Positions 10,387 through 20,768 of a DNA stretch of 36,353 nt are shown piece after piece. The first letter of the stretch is position 1. Every line of letters begins with the position of its first letter. Position numbers and translations under genes: made by a program. The stretch is taken from assembly GCA_016758965.1 (NCBI GenBank), contig JAEPRB010000331.1, positions 1 to 36,353 of the forward strand, read 5' to 3'. The notes beneath the pieces were generated by a model, which worked only from the letters and a program-made list of their open reading frames with translations, made no database searches and was not told the origin of the DNA. This stretch comes from Circinella minor. Taxonomy: Eukaryota; Mucoromycota; Mucoromycetes; Mucorales; Lichtheimiaceae.

Positions 10387-12150
10387 ATGAACATCTCAAA
10401 TTTATTGGTAGCTCAACCTGGAGAATTATTAAACTCATCATCACCATCAAAAACAACAACAACAACAAAAACAGTAGAATCGGATCAACGTTGTCACAAT
10501 AATAATAAACATCATCCTGTTTCAACACCATCCTCATCCTCATCAACGACTGTTTGTAGTAATGAATTAATGTCAATATGGAATAATAATCTTGCCCGTT
10601 GTGGATTTCAACTACGACCCTCTGGCAGTAGTAATAAATTAACAGATGCCATACTTGACGATTTATCTTATTCCAACAAAAATACGAATTCACATATAAA
10701 ACAAACACCTATTCATATCAAAGTCATTGGTCGACATATGAATGGATCTTTTCGATGTCATATTGGTATGGGAAAAGCATCACGACCTATTCGAACAATG
10801 GAATTAGATCAACATATGCGTCTATTGGCTGTATTTTTCAGACCTGAAAAAAGTAAAAATAATCGCGTATCACCTACATTTATCTTATTTCCTTCTTGGT
10901 TATTACATCTTTTTCGATACACACAACATAATGGTACACCCGGTCGTACCGATGTTCGATTTTTAGAAAATGAAAAACTTGCCAAAGAAGATCATATTTA
11001 TCGATTGAATTATGTAATCAACACTTTGTTTCGATTTAATTTACATTCGATTGATGTCAATAAACTACGTGCCGCCATTGAATTGACTAATTTTTTATTT
11101 GACATTGCTGGACTAGATCAAACGTGTTTACCACGTCCTGATAGTAGACGACAACCTCAATTATATTCACTTTTAATGAATCTTTTAAATTCCCCTCGTC
11201 CCCCTAAATCAAAGCCTGTATGTCATAATTGTAATACAAAACCTGCATCACGTCGTAAATTATGTGTTGCTTGTTATCGTTATCAATTGAAACATGGTAT
11301 TTCAAGACCTCTTCGTCTTATTATTGCAAGTAGACATCATTGTCGTATAGCACCTACATCTTCTCCACAACAGTCAACACCAACAACAACAACAACAACA
11401 ACAGCATCATCAACACATTCTTCATTTTTTCCCTCGTCATCGTCACCCATAGGTTCAACTACAGAAACGAATCATGCTGCCATGACAACCATGCTCTGTC
11501 AACAACAACAACAACAACAACAACAAGATATATATAATCATTATACTCATAGTTACCCTTATAAAAGATGGTATACATCTTACCAACATCAACCCAATTC
11601 ATCAAATACTATGTCTACTCCACCTATCACAACACCACCACCACCACCAAAAAAGGTTCATAAATCATGTGCTAATTGTGGAATACAACATACACATCAA
11701 TGGTATCGAAATTTATGTGGTGCAGGACATTGGTGTGAAACTTGTAAAAGTTATTATTTAAGACATGGTCGGGTTCGACCTCCTCAATTATTTGTCAAGG
11801 CAGCGAAACGTAAAGTCAATGTTCGAGCCCTTGTTAATTGGTCACCTGTTACATTATCTCCAACTCCATCTTCTTCTTCATCAACAACAACACTCATAAA
11901 AGAAGAAGAACCTTTATCATTATTAAATCCATTTTTATCATCTCCTGAATTAATTTCATCACCTATTAGTTCACCTGTTTCTTCTAATGGTCAAAGAACA
12001 CCAGTACAACCTCATCTTTCATATACCAATATGACCCCAACAACAACACAAGTAGCTACTTCAACATTGACTTCTTCAAATAAAGAAGTTCAACATAATA
12101 GCAGCAGTTCCAGTAGTAATAATATTTTTGTGTATTATCATCGACAATGA
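10387..12150 (+). CDS. Transcription factor with two divergent GATA-like zinc fingers (587 aa)
   Basis: Single-exon frame from ATG to TGA. Finger 1 starts at Cys279: C279-x2-C282-x10-C293-x2-C296 followed by YQLKHGISRPL. Finger 2 is C428-x2-C431-x18-C450-x2-C453 followed by SYYLRHGRVRPPQL, with W439 and R441 in the loop. The tails resemble the GATA-family segment after the last cysteine pair (xYxKLHGxxRPL), so DNA binding is likely, although the finger 1 loop is far shorter than the usual 17-18 residues. Residues 100-260 form a conserved-looking globular region that I cannot name. The rest is Ser/Thr/Gln/Asn-rich, with (CAA)n glutamine and (ACA)n threonine runs, typical of activation regions. 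The ATG directly follows a good acceptor (T-tract, CTGAATAG), so a 5' UTR intron or an extra upstream exon is possible. Confidence 0.8.
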   Translation: MNISNLLVAQPGELLNSSSPSKTTTTTKTVESDQRCHNNNKHHPVSTPSSSSSTTVCSNELMSIWNNNLARCGFQLRPSGSSNKLTDAILDDLSYSNKNTNSHIKQTPIHIKVIGRHMNGSFRCHIGMGKASRPIRTMELDQHMRLLAVFFRPEKSKNNRVSPTFILFPSWLLHLFRYTQHNGTPGRTDVRFLENEKLAKEDHIYRLNYVINTLFRFNLHSIDVNKLRAAIELTNFLFDIAGLDQTCLPRPDSRRQPQLYSLLMNLLNSPRPPKSKPVCHNCNTKPASRRKLCVACYRYQLKHGISRPLRLIIASRHHCRIAPTSSPQQSTPTTTTTTTASSTHSSFFPSSSSPIGSTTETNHAAMTTMLCQQQQQQQQQDIYNHYTHSYPYKRWYTSYQHQPNSSNTMSTPPITTPPPPPKKVHKSCANCGIQHTHQWYRNLCGAGHWCETCKSYYLRHGRVRPPQLFVKAAKRKVNVRALVNWSPVTLSPTPSSSSSTTTLIKEEEPLSLLNPFLSSPELISSPISSPVSSNGQRTPVQPHLSYTNMTPTTTQVATSTLTSSNKEVQHNSSSSSSNNIFVYYHRQ

Positions 12151-12709
12151 TTTTTTTTATATCATTCCATCTACCCCCCCACCACCACCCCCTTTTATTT
12201 CGCCCCACCCCCCGATCTTTTTAAACTATACGTATACAAGTAAAAAAAAAAAAAAAAAGAATCATAAATCTACAAACAGTGTTTTCTAACACTTTAATTT
12301 TTTTTTTCTTTCTCTTTTAACATTTGTTAACAATGTTTTCTTCTTTTTTTTTTTTTTCTTTTTTATATATAATCTCATCTTTCAATCATCTTTTTAAATA
12401 ACGTACGATATCAATTTTTTTTTTCTCTCTCTCTCTATTATTATTTAATTATATTATGATTTCCTTTTTGTAAAATAACCAAATTTTTAAAAAGCCGTGT
12501 TTATTTTTGACATCAGCGGAGATAGGGGTAACAAAAAAAAAAAAAAGCATTGTTTCTTTTAAATAACCCTCTCCCACCCCCTCGACTTTTTTATTCCTCC
12601 CAATCGTTAAAAAAAAATAAAGAGGTGAATTTATTTACACGACTTTTATTGTTCAACATGTGCTTATTTAAGAAAAAAAAAAAAAAGCAACTCATAATCT
12701 TTTTAATTA
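12151..12709. other. Intergenic, 3' flank of the GATA-like gene
   Basis: Pyrimidine-rich, with C-runs at 12174-12192 and 12204-12213 and several T- and A-homopolymers. No coding potential seen. It probably holds the 3' UTR of the upstream gene and the promoter of the next one. Confidence 0.6.
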
Positions 12710-13009
12710 ATGTTTAGAAAAATAAAAATTAAAACAATAATGTTTTTACGTCCTATTATAAAAAATACAACCATGCGTTTCAATAATACGTTACGTCGTC
12801 ATTATGCATCGTCCAATTCTCATGGGGGTGGTTCATTTTATTATCGTTATGGTACTCCACTTGTAAAATGTACTGTATTGGCTTCAGCAACTACCATGGG
12901 TTATCAATTATTATGGCAACATTTGGAATATCAAGAATATCGAGATGAATCTGAAAAACAAATTAATGAATTGGAAAATAGAATTAAATCATTAGAAGAA
13001 AGTGGGTAA
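12710..13009 (+). CDS. Small membrane protein, probably mitochondrial (99 aa)
   Basis: Single exon, TAA stop. The first 70 residues contain many Lys/Arg/Asn and no Asp or Glu, including RPIIKN and NTLRRHYASS, which is typical of a mitochondrial targeting sequence with possible cleavage near the RRHYAS motif. A Gly/Tyr stretch (HGGGSFYYRYG) leads to one hydrophobic segment (about residues 50-68). The last 27 residues are strongly charged and heptad-like (KQINELENRIKSLEES), suggesting a short coiled coil. In-frame ATGs at 12740 and 12773 are alternative starts. No family recognised; a small inner-membrane assembly or organising factor would fit, but this is inference. Confidence 0.6.
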   Translation: MFRKIKIKTIMFLRPIIKNTTMRFNNTLRRHYASSNSHGGGSFYYRYGTPLVKCTVLASATTMGYQLLWQHLEYQEYRDESEKQINELENRIKSLEESG

Positions 13010-13493
13010 AAAAATAAAAAATAAAATAAAAATGGGGTGGTTTTTTCATATCCCAAAAGTTAAAATAACATAAATGCATTTAAATGTATGTTTTTGAGAA
13101 AGAGAGAAAGAAAGAAAAGAAAAAAAACGGAATAATTAAAAATATGCGGTGAAGCAAAAAAAAATGAGTTGGGAAACGCGTGCTTTTCTTTCTCTTTTTT
13201 TATTTCTCCATTAAAAAACTTACTTGTTTTCTAATACCTTATATTACATTTATATTACGGTAAAAAAAAAAAAAAAAAACATTTATATTTCATTCTAATC
13301 TAAATTTTTAATGTATAATATATATTTTTTTTTTATAACTATTCTCTTTTTTTTATTATACAATCCAATTAGATTTAATATTACTCTTTCTTTTTGTCAT
13401 TTTTAAAAAAAAGAAATAATACCTCTCTCCCCCCCACCCCAAAAAAAAAAAAAAAAAACTCATCCGCTCTTGTAAACCTTTTTACACTCCATC
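13010..13493. other. Intergenic, upstream of SEC1
   Basis: Homopolymer-rich sequence, with a C-rich patch at 13429-13440 followed by a long A-run 36 bp before the SEC1 start. No gene seen. Confidence 0.6.
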
Positions 13494-15628
13494 ATGACCG
13501 GCATAAATGAAATTATGCAAAAACGTAATTATATGAGTGACATGAATAATTGAATAAGAGAATGGAACATGGAAAAAAGAAAAAAAAAAAAAAAAAAGAG
13601 GGCGTGAGGTTTTTGTTCAAGATATTTAAGTTTCTTACATGGTTTATATATAGGTTTAATGGATAGCATTAAAGCTGTACCTGGAAAATGGAAGATTGTA
13701 GTTGTTGATTCAAAAAGTACACGTATATTAAATGCAGCATGTAAAATGTATGATATTCTCGAAGAAAATGTAAGTTAGTCTATACTTTTGATTATAATTG
13801 AATTAAATAAATGGATATTAATTTTTTTTGGTGATAAAAAAATAGGTGACATGTAAGTGTTTCATTATTTAAAACCCTCTTTTTCAAAACAAAATAGTTT
13901 TCATTAACTTTTTTTATTAGTGGTAGAGAATATAGAAAAACAACGTCAACCTTATCCTACACTTGATGCCGTTTATTTTTTAACACCTTGTAGAGAATCT
14001 GTTTTACGTTTAGTGGATGATTTTGCAGGTCATAATGGACCTATTTATAAAGCAGCTCATATTCATTTTACTAGTGGTAAATATATATATATATATAATC
14101 CCCCCACAAAATTTATATATTTGAAAAGAAATTGACAGCTCGTTTTTTTTTATAGGATTGGATGATCAATTATTTACAGAATTAAATAAAAAGTTTAAAT
14201 CAGCGGGTGTTTCTGATAAAATTCAAAGTCTCAAGGAAATGTATGTTGATTTTATGGGTAATGTATTCTTTCTCTCTTGGATATATATATATATTTAGGG
14301 TGCATTTTGAGAAATTAATGAATTATATATATTTACGTAGTGAAAGAATCTTCTGTATTTACTGTGGATCCTATATCAAGTTATATATCTCTTTATGGAA
14401 CAGATCATTTTTCAAAACCTGATCAAACATTAAAAATGATTGCAAAACAAGTAAATTTTAAAATTTTAAATTGCTAGTGATTATATAAATTCTTACACTT
14501 TTTATAGCTTTTGTCAGTATGTGCAACATTAGGTGAAGATCCAATTATTCGTTATCAAGTAACAGAAAATGAGGATCCAGAAGATCATAGACCAAGGGCA
14601 CCTCCTGCTACAAGACAATTGGCTAATATTCTTCAAAATGAAATTGATGATTTTTGTCAATTAAATAAAAATTTCCCGGTAAAAAAAAAAAAAAATATTT
14701 TATCATTTTATTTGGTTTTATTATTTTTTATTTAATGATGGATTATTTGATTATTTTTTTTTTTAGCCTCCTCGAAATCCTCCTCAACCTCGTGCCACAT
14801 TACTTATTATTGATCGTAGTTTAGATGTGAATGCACCTATATTACATGAATTTACATATCAAGCCATGATTAATGATTTATTACCCGTACAAGATACTGA
14901 AGATGGAACGGGTATCAAATATACTTATTCTTTTAATCAAGCCGATGGATCGATAGATACAAAAGATGTTATTTTAGATGAAGATGATTCTGTTTATAAA
15001 TCAATTCGTCATTTACATATTGCTGAATGTACCGATCGTTTAATTGAAGAATTTAATAAATTTTTGGAAGAAAACAAGACAGCTGTTCAAAGCGGGTAAA
15101 TTCTTAAAAAGAAAAATATGGAAAAAAAAAAAAAAAAGGGTTCGCTCAAAAATATTTTTTGTTTTTCTTTTTATTTCTAGTGATCGTTCAGCTCCACCTA
15201 AAGATTCTGCAAAAAGTTTAAAAGATATGAAAGAAATGCTTGGAAATTTACCACAATTTCAAGATATGAAAGCAAAGGTATATATATATATATATATATA
15301 TAAATATAATAGGAAATGATTATTTGTCTAACTTTTTTCTTTTGGGTGTGTGTGTGTGTGTGGGGGGGGACTCTGTGTAGTATTCTACCCATTTAAGTAT
15401 TGCACAAGAATGTCTTTCTATTTTTGAAAAACATAAATTAAATTCAGTTGGTAACTTGGAACAGGTAAAAAAAAAAATCAAGTAAATTTATTATAAACAA
15501 TCCCCCCCCCCACGATTGATTAAATAGAAACATTTTAGAATATTGCAACAGGTGAAACACCTGATGGTGAAACTCCAAAAACCATTGTTTTGGATATGGT
15601 TCCTCTTTTAGATGATCCTTATGTTAGG

Positions 15629-15664
<36 letters not shown>

Positions 15665-16821
15665 TGAGATATTTATTATATTACTCACATTAATTTGTAC
15701 CTCGCGGGGGGAAATGGGGACTTAGTCAAGCAGATAAGGCACGTCTTTTAATGTTATATATTGTATCCAAAGAAAATGGAATTTTTGATGATGATAAACA
15801 TAAATTACTTGAACATGCAAGATTAAAAGGAGAATATCGTGATGCTGTTAATAATTTAAATCTTTTGGGTGTTCAAATAATAAAACAACGTCGTAAAACA
15901 GGTGAAAAATCACTTCGTAAAAAGAAAGAACGTAAAAGACAACAAGATGAAACACCTTATGAACTTTCTCGTTATATTCCACAACTTAAAAAAGTGATGG
16001 ATGTAAGTTTTAACAATATATAATTTTTTTTTTTTTTTTTTGGAAGGAGTTATGGAATCTTATAATAAATATATGTAAATTTTTTTTTTTTTAGGCACAA
16101 TTATCCAATACATTAGAACCTTCACAATTTGCTTTTACTCGACAATCAGATATGGAACCATCAGAGGATGGAGGAGGAGTACCTTCTAATAATCCAGGTA
16201 TTCCTCAAAGTGGTGTATCATTACGTACTACAAAACCTACTTGGAGTAAAAAACCATCTTCTATTCCTGTAAGTTTTTTTTTTTTTTTTTTAGAATCATT
16301 GAATAACTAGAGTGAGTTATATATATATAAACGGGAGAATTCATTTATATATATTTATATAGGGTGGAGGAGTAGGAGGAGGACAATCTCGTGCATCAGG
16401 TGCAAAATTAATTGTATTTGTACTTGGAAGTATATCTTATTCTGAAATTCGATCCGTTTATGAAGTAGCCGATATGTATAATCGAGATGTTTATATTGGT
16501 TCTACAAATGTGATGCGTCCAACTCAATTTGTTAAAGAAACGGGTGAATTACGTTTAGCAACACCTACTATAAAATCATTTATTCCACCTTATGTTCCAC
16601 CCTCACCACCCGTATCCTCCACTAAAGTTTCTTCTTTATTAACACATATGCCTCAAATGCATAATAGTAATAATTCAAATACTCATTTAAGCTTAAGTAA
16701 TTTAAGTATTCGTAGTGGAAGTGGTAGTCATACACCTACTTCAACAACAACAACACCAGATAGAGTAGATGATAAAACAGATAAGAAGAAAAAGAAAGGA
16801 TTAAAAAAACTTTTTGGTTAA
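13494..16821 (+). CDS. SEC1: Sec1/Munc18-family SNARE regulator, 14 exons (733 aa)
   Basis: Exons: 13494-13524, 13654-13769, 13846-13852, 13921-14076, 14156-14257, 14341-14450, 14508-14678, 14767-15095, 15181-15277, 15381-15464, 15539-15627, 15726-16002, 16095-16268, 16363-16821; the total is 2202 nt with frame kept. SM proteins bind syntaxins and assembled SNARE complexes to drive vesicle fusion; Sec1 acts at the plasma membrane in exocytosis. Family signatures include PGKWKIVVVD and ACKMYDILEENVTLVE near the N terminus, AVYFLTPCRESV, LLIIDRSLDVNAPILHEFTYQAM in the middle, and LIVFVLGSISYSEIRSVYEV with DVYIGST near the C terminus. The tail after about residue 650 is Pro/Ser/Thr-rich and ends in a Lys-rich segment, longer than the core needs. 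Exon 3 is only 7 nt. Assignment to Sec1 rather than Sly1, Vps33 or Vps45 rests on these signatures. Confidence 0.93.
13846..13852 (+). other. SEC1: 7-nt microexon of SEC1 (GTGACAT)
   Basis: Flanked by TAG on the left and GTAAGT on the right. With it, the joined reading is ...EEN-VTLVE..., matching the conserved N-terminal SM motif. Without it, the flanking exons join as AAT-TGG-TAG, a stop. Both neighbouring introns (13770-13845 and 13853-13920) have ordinary lengths and GT-AG ends. Confidence 0.88.
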
Positions 16822-17122
16822 AAAAAATAAATAGATTATTTCTCCCACCCCCTCCCTCCCCATTCTTTTCCCCTCATCCTTTCTTTTTCTATTTGCTTTA
16901 TTAAATAGTGTCTCTTTTTTTTACATACCAAATTTTTACCTGATTAAAAATAAATCGTTTCAGAAAATTAAACTCCACAAAAAAAGGGAAATCTTTAACG
17001 GCGTTTTTTTTTTTTGAGAGCCCTTTTGTGTTTCGAAAAATTGGTTTTCTTTTTTTATATACATACCCCCCCAACTTCATTCACCTTTTTTTTTTACCAT
17101 CGAATTTATTTTTATTACTTCC
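16822..17122. other. Intergenic, SEC1 3' flank and V-ATPase promoter
   Basis: About 300 bp, pyrimidine-rich with C-runs at 16845-16860 and 17067-17073. No coding potential beyond homopolymer frames. Confidence 0.6.
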
Positions 17123-18170
17123 ATGGATCCCGCAGTCTATTGTCCAACTTATGCACCCTTTTTCGGTTTTGCTGGTGTTTTCTCTGCAGTATGTTAAAAA
17201 AAAAAAAACGAGACGGATTGAAAACCCTCATTCTTTAACCAACCAACCCCCCATAGTCTAATATATACTGACGCGTATTATTTTTATTAGATGGCATTCA
17301 GCTGTAAAATGAAACTTTTTTAATTGTTTATAGTTACCATGTGTTTTTTTTTTGAGGAGAAAGAGAGAGAGAGAAATAATAACTTAAATGAAACCCCACT
17401 TTTTATTTTTTAGCATTAGGAGCCGCCTATGGTACATCCAAAGCTGGTATTGGTATTGCTGGTATTGGTCCATTTAAACCTGAACTCGTCATGAAGGTAA
17501 TATAGACACACTTTATTTTATTTTATTTTATTTTTGGAAAGAGTTTTGTCCTTTTTAGATGGTATAATATATATATATTTAAAATTTTAGTCATTGATTC
17601 CTGTTGTCATGAGTGGTATTATTGCTGTTTATGGTTTGGTTGTTGCTGTTTTACTTGTTGGTCAAAGTAAGTGAATTATATAAAGGAGAGGGAGTGTATG
17701 GAAATTTTTCAAACTAAATCATCTTTTCTTTAAAAAATAAAGTGTCACCTACTTCTGGTTATTCTTTATTCTCGTAAGTTAGTTTTATCAATGCATGAAT
17801 ATATATATTTTTCAATTCATTTTAATTAATATATATATATATATATATATATAGTGGATTTGTTGCACTTGGTGCAGGATTAGCTGTTGGTGTAGGTGGT
17901 TTAGCAGCTGGATATGCCATTGGAATCGTTGGTGATTATGTATGATTTTCAATTTATTTATTTTTTTTGAAAAGAGAACCAATGTCAAAAGTTTTTAAAA
18001 AATAGACTAATGAATTATATATATATAAATAGTGTGTTAGAGGATATGCTCGTGAAACTCGATTATTTGTTGCCATGGTTCTTATTTTGATTTTTGCTGA
18101 AGTTTTAGGTCTTTATGGTCTCATTGTTGCTTTGATTTTAAATGCAAAATCAGATAATACTGTTTGTTAA
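17123..18170 (+). CDS. VMA3: V-type ATPase proteolipid subunit c, 7 exons (163 aa)
   Basis: Exons: 17123-17188, 17291-17303, 17414-17496, 17591-17666, 17743-17773, 17855-17939, 18033-18170; 492 nt in frame. Subunit c forms the proton-carrying ring of the vacuolar H+-ATPase. The protein has four hydrophobic helices: [24 protein letters not shown] (helix 1), [19 protein letters not shown] (2), [23 protein letters not shown] (3) and [25 protein letters not shown] (4). Glu141 in helix 4 is the conserved proton-binding carboxylate. The length matches the family (about 160 aa). Two exons are tiny (13 and 31 nt). VMA3 (c) and VMA11 (c') are paralogues; VMA3 is preferred from overall similarity, but c' cannot be excluded. 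The gene ends 233 bp from the oppositely oriented helicase stop. Confidence 0.92.
17291..17303 (+). other. VMA3: 13-nt microexon of the V-ATPase proteolipid gene
   Basis: Flanked by TTATTAG and GTAAAA. It supplies M-A-F-S plus one base, filling exactly the gap in helix 1 between VFSA and SLGAAYG seen in family members. Direct joining of exon 1 to exon 3 would read GCA-CAT-TAG, a stop, so the exon is required. Confidence 0.88.
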
Positions 18171-18403
18171 AAAAAAAAGAAGTTGTTGTTGTATATATAT
18201 ATATATATATTATTTATACCTTTTTTTTTTCCTTCCTTCTTCTTCTTTCATTTTATTATAACCCCCTCCCCTTCATCTCTTTTTCTTTGAAACAAAATGG
18301 AATTATTAAAAAAAAAAAAAAAAACAAATGTTATACAAACAAAAGTAATAGTGAGGAGGGCATCAAAATTTATTCTTTGTTGAATTAGGATGATGATAAG
18401 TTA

Positions 18404-19552
18404 TTAGGATTCACATGTTGAAAGATGATCCAATATTTCTGATCGAGTAAAAGAAAAAGTAGAATCACAATGAGGACAATACCAATACATTTTAATATGA
18501 AGAGGTATTGTTTCTTCTGGTATTGGCATAGTGGAAGCACTAGAAGGTTCATTTAAACTATTATAATAAAGATTGGATGTAATACGAATACCTTCTCGAA
18601 CAACTAAAAATAAAATAAAAAAAATAAGAACTTTTTCTCTCTTTTTTTTTTTTTTTTTTTTGTGCGAGTTTGATAAACTTTACCATCTTTTGAATTCCAT
18701 GCTCTTGGTATATTGGATTCTTCTTGTTCAATAGGTTTTAAATACTTTGGATACTATAATAACATTTTGGTTAGCTAAAATAAAATAAAAAAAAAATGAA
18801 ACCTATTTAGACAAAACAAAAGGATGGTTTACCATTTTTAAAAGTTCAGATGGTTTTGCTACTTTAAAATCAGCTGAAATAGCTGTTTCCATTGCCATAG
18901 CTAATTGATTAGCTAATGAATTCACTTGTTCTTGAAATTCAGATTCAATCGCAGGTGTCCACATATCCATTTTATTATTCTCTTCTTTTTCTTTTTCATT
19001 TTTTAAAATTTTTTGAATTACTTGAGGCATATCTTGATAGATGGAGGGTGTAATAATAAGTTCTTCTTCTTTATCATTATTTTCATTCATTTGCTAATGA
19101 TAAAAAAAAAAGAAAAAAAAGATGAGATTATATCTCTATTTTTTTTTTTTTTTTTTTTTTTTTTTACCTCGCCTAATCCACGACGAATTCTTTTATTTAA
19201 TAAATGAAGCCAAGTGAATCGTAACTTGTAAGCTAAATATAAAACATGTTCTGCTACAGCTGTTGTTTTAAATTTCACCCTATAATAGGCATCAAATACA
19301 AGTACACTACAATCCTTATTTGTGTCAACTATATTATAAATCATTCTTGAGGGATGAGTACTGTGACAACTCATTTCTCTTTAAGATAAATTGGAAAATA
19401 TTTACTTGTTTTTGAAAATAATAAAAGTGTATGAATACCAGGAACTCTTGTTAAACCTAATACATAAGGTTTATTCGTTTCTAATAATTGTAAATAACAT
19501 AAGAGTTGATGTTGCATTGCTTGTTCTACAGCAAGATCATCTAAATGTATTG

Positions 19553-19585
<33 letters not shown>

Positions 19586-20719
19586 GTTTACTATTATATA
19601 TATATATATATATATAAAGAAAAGCATAATTCACCTTTACGAATATTATCACCAAGTCCTTGAACCCAATCTGGATGAGCTGCAATAACACTTGTTGGAT
19701 GAATAGATAAAAACTTTTTTACTACGTATGATGATATAATAATAATTAAAATACATATGAATTGAATGAATTGAAGGGTTTGTCAGATTATAAAATTAAT
19801 TACCTGGTGTATGAAATACAATTTCATTACTTTTACGATAAGGATTATGTTCATCCCCTATAGCAAGTTGAGGATAAAGTGCAGAACAAATGATTAATTT
19901 AATTAAATTGATATCTTTTTTATCTAATGGTGTTGCTTTTGAAACAAGATGTTGAAGATTATTTGTCATTGTAAATTCCAAATCTCGAATATCAGATATA
20001 TTATGTCCTTCTTCTATTAAAAAAATTGACTCCTTAATGTTAATATATATAAATATATTTTGTTTGCTCAAGTACTTTTACCTTGCCAATCTTCTTGTTC
20101 TTCATATTCCATTAGAAGTACACGTCTTTTTTTATTGGATCTTTCTTCATATTTTTCTCTTTTTAATTGATTTCTTTTTTTGAATCGATGTTCTCTTTGT
20201 TCTCTCTAAAACAAAACAAAAAAAAAAACCCCTCCCAATTAATATATACTTTCTTTCACCAAAGAATTTATATATACCTCATCATCTGAATTCATATGTT
20301 GTTCTTTAAGATGCTGTAATAAACCAGGTTGAAAATCATTTAAAACTTTTTCAAATTGACGTCTCATTTTTGCAATCTAGTACAAAATAAAAATTCAAGT
20401 TAAAATGGTATTGTTACTTTTGATAAAAACAAAAAGTATTATTATTACCTCATATAAACGATGTTCTTCAATACCATGTTTTCGACACCAATTTCTAGAA
20501 GAGGTCTTTTATATTTTATTGAGTGTATGGAGGGAGGAGGGGTGTAGAGAAAGACGGGTTTATTAGATATATATTTTTTACCTTATGATCTGTTTTAGCA
20601 TTTAACCATGCTTGCCAAACATTTAAAAGAGTAAATGGATCACCATGTTCTGAATCAAATTTTCTACGGTTCTATTTAAATATTATGATTTGAATTAAAA
20701 AAGGTTATTTTCTAAAAGA

Positions 20720-20768
<49 letters not shown>

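Noticed and set aside
3789..10394. Many 60-113-aa frames in the long intergenic region
   Set aside because: Dominated by Phe/Lys runs from T/A homopolymers, with no domain, no consistent splice partners and no recognisable motif.
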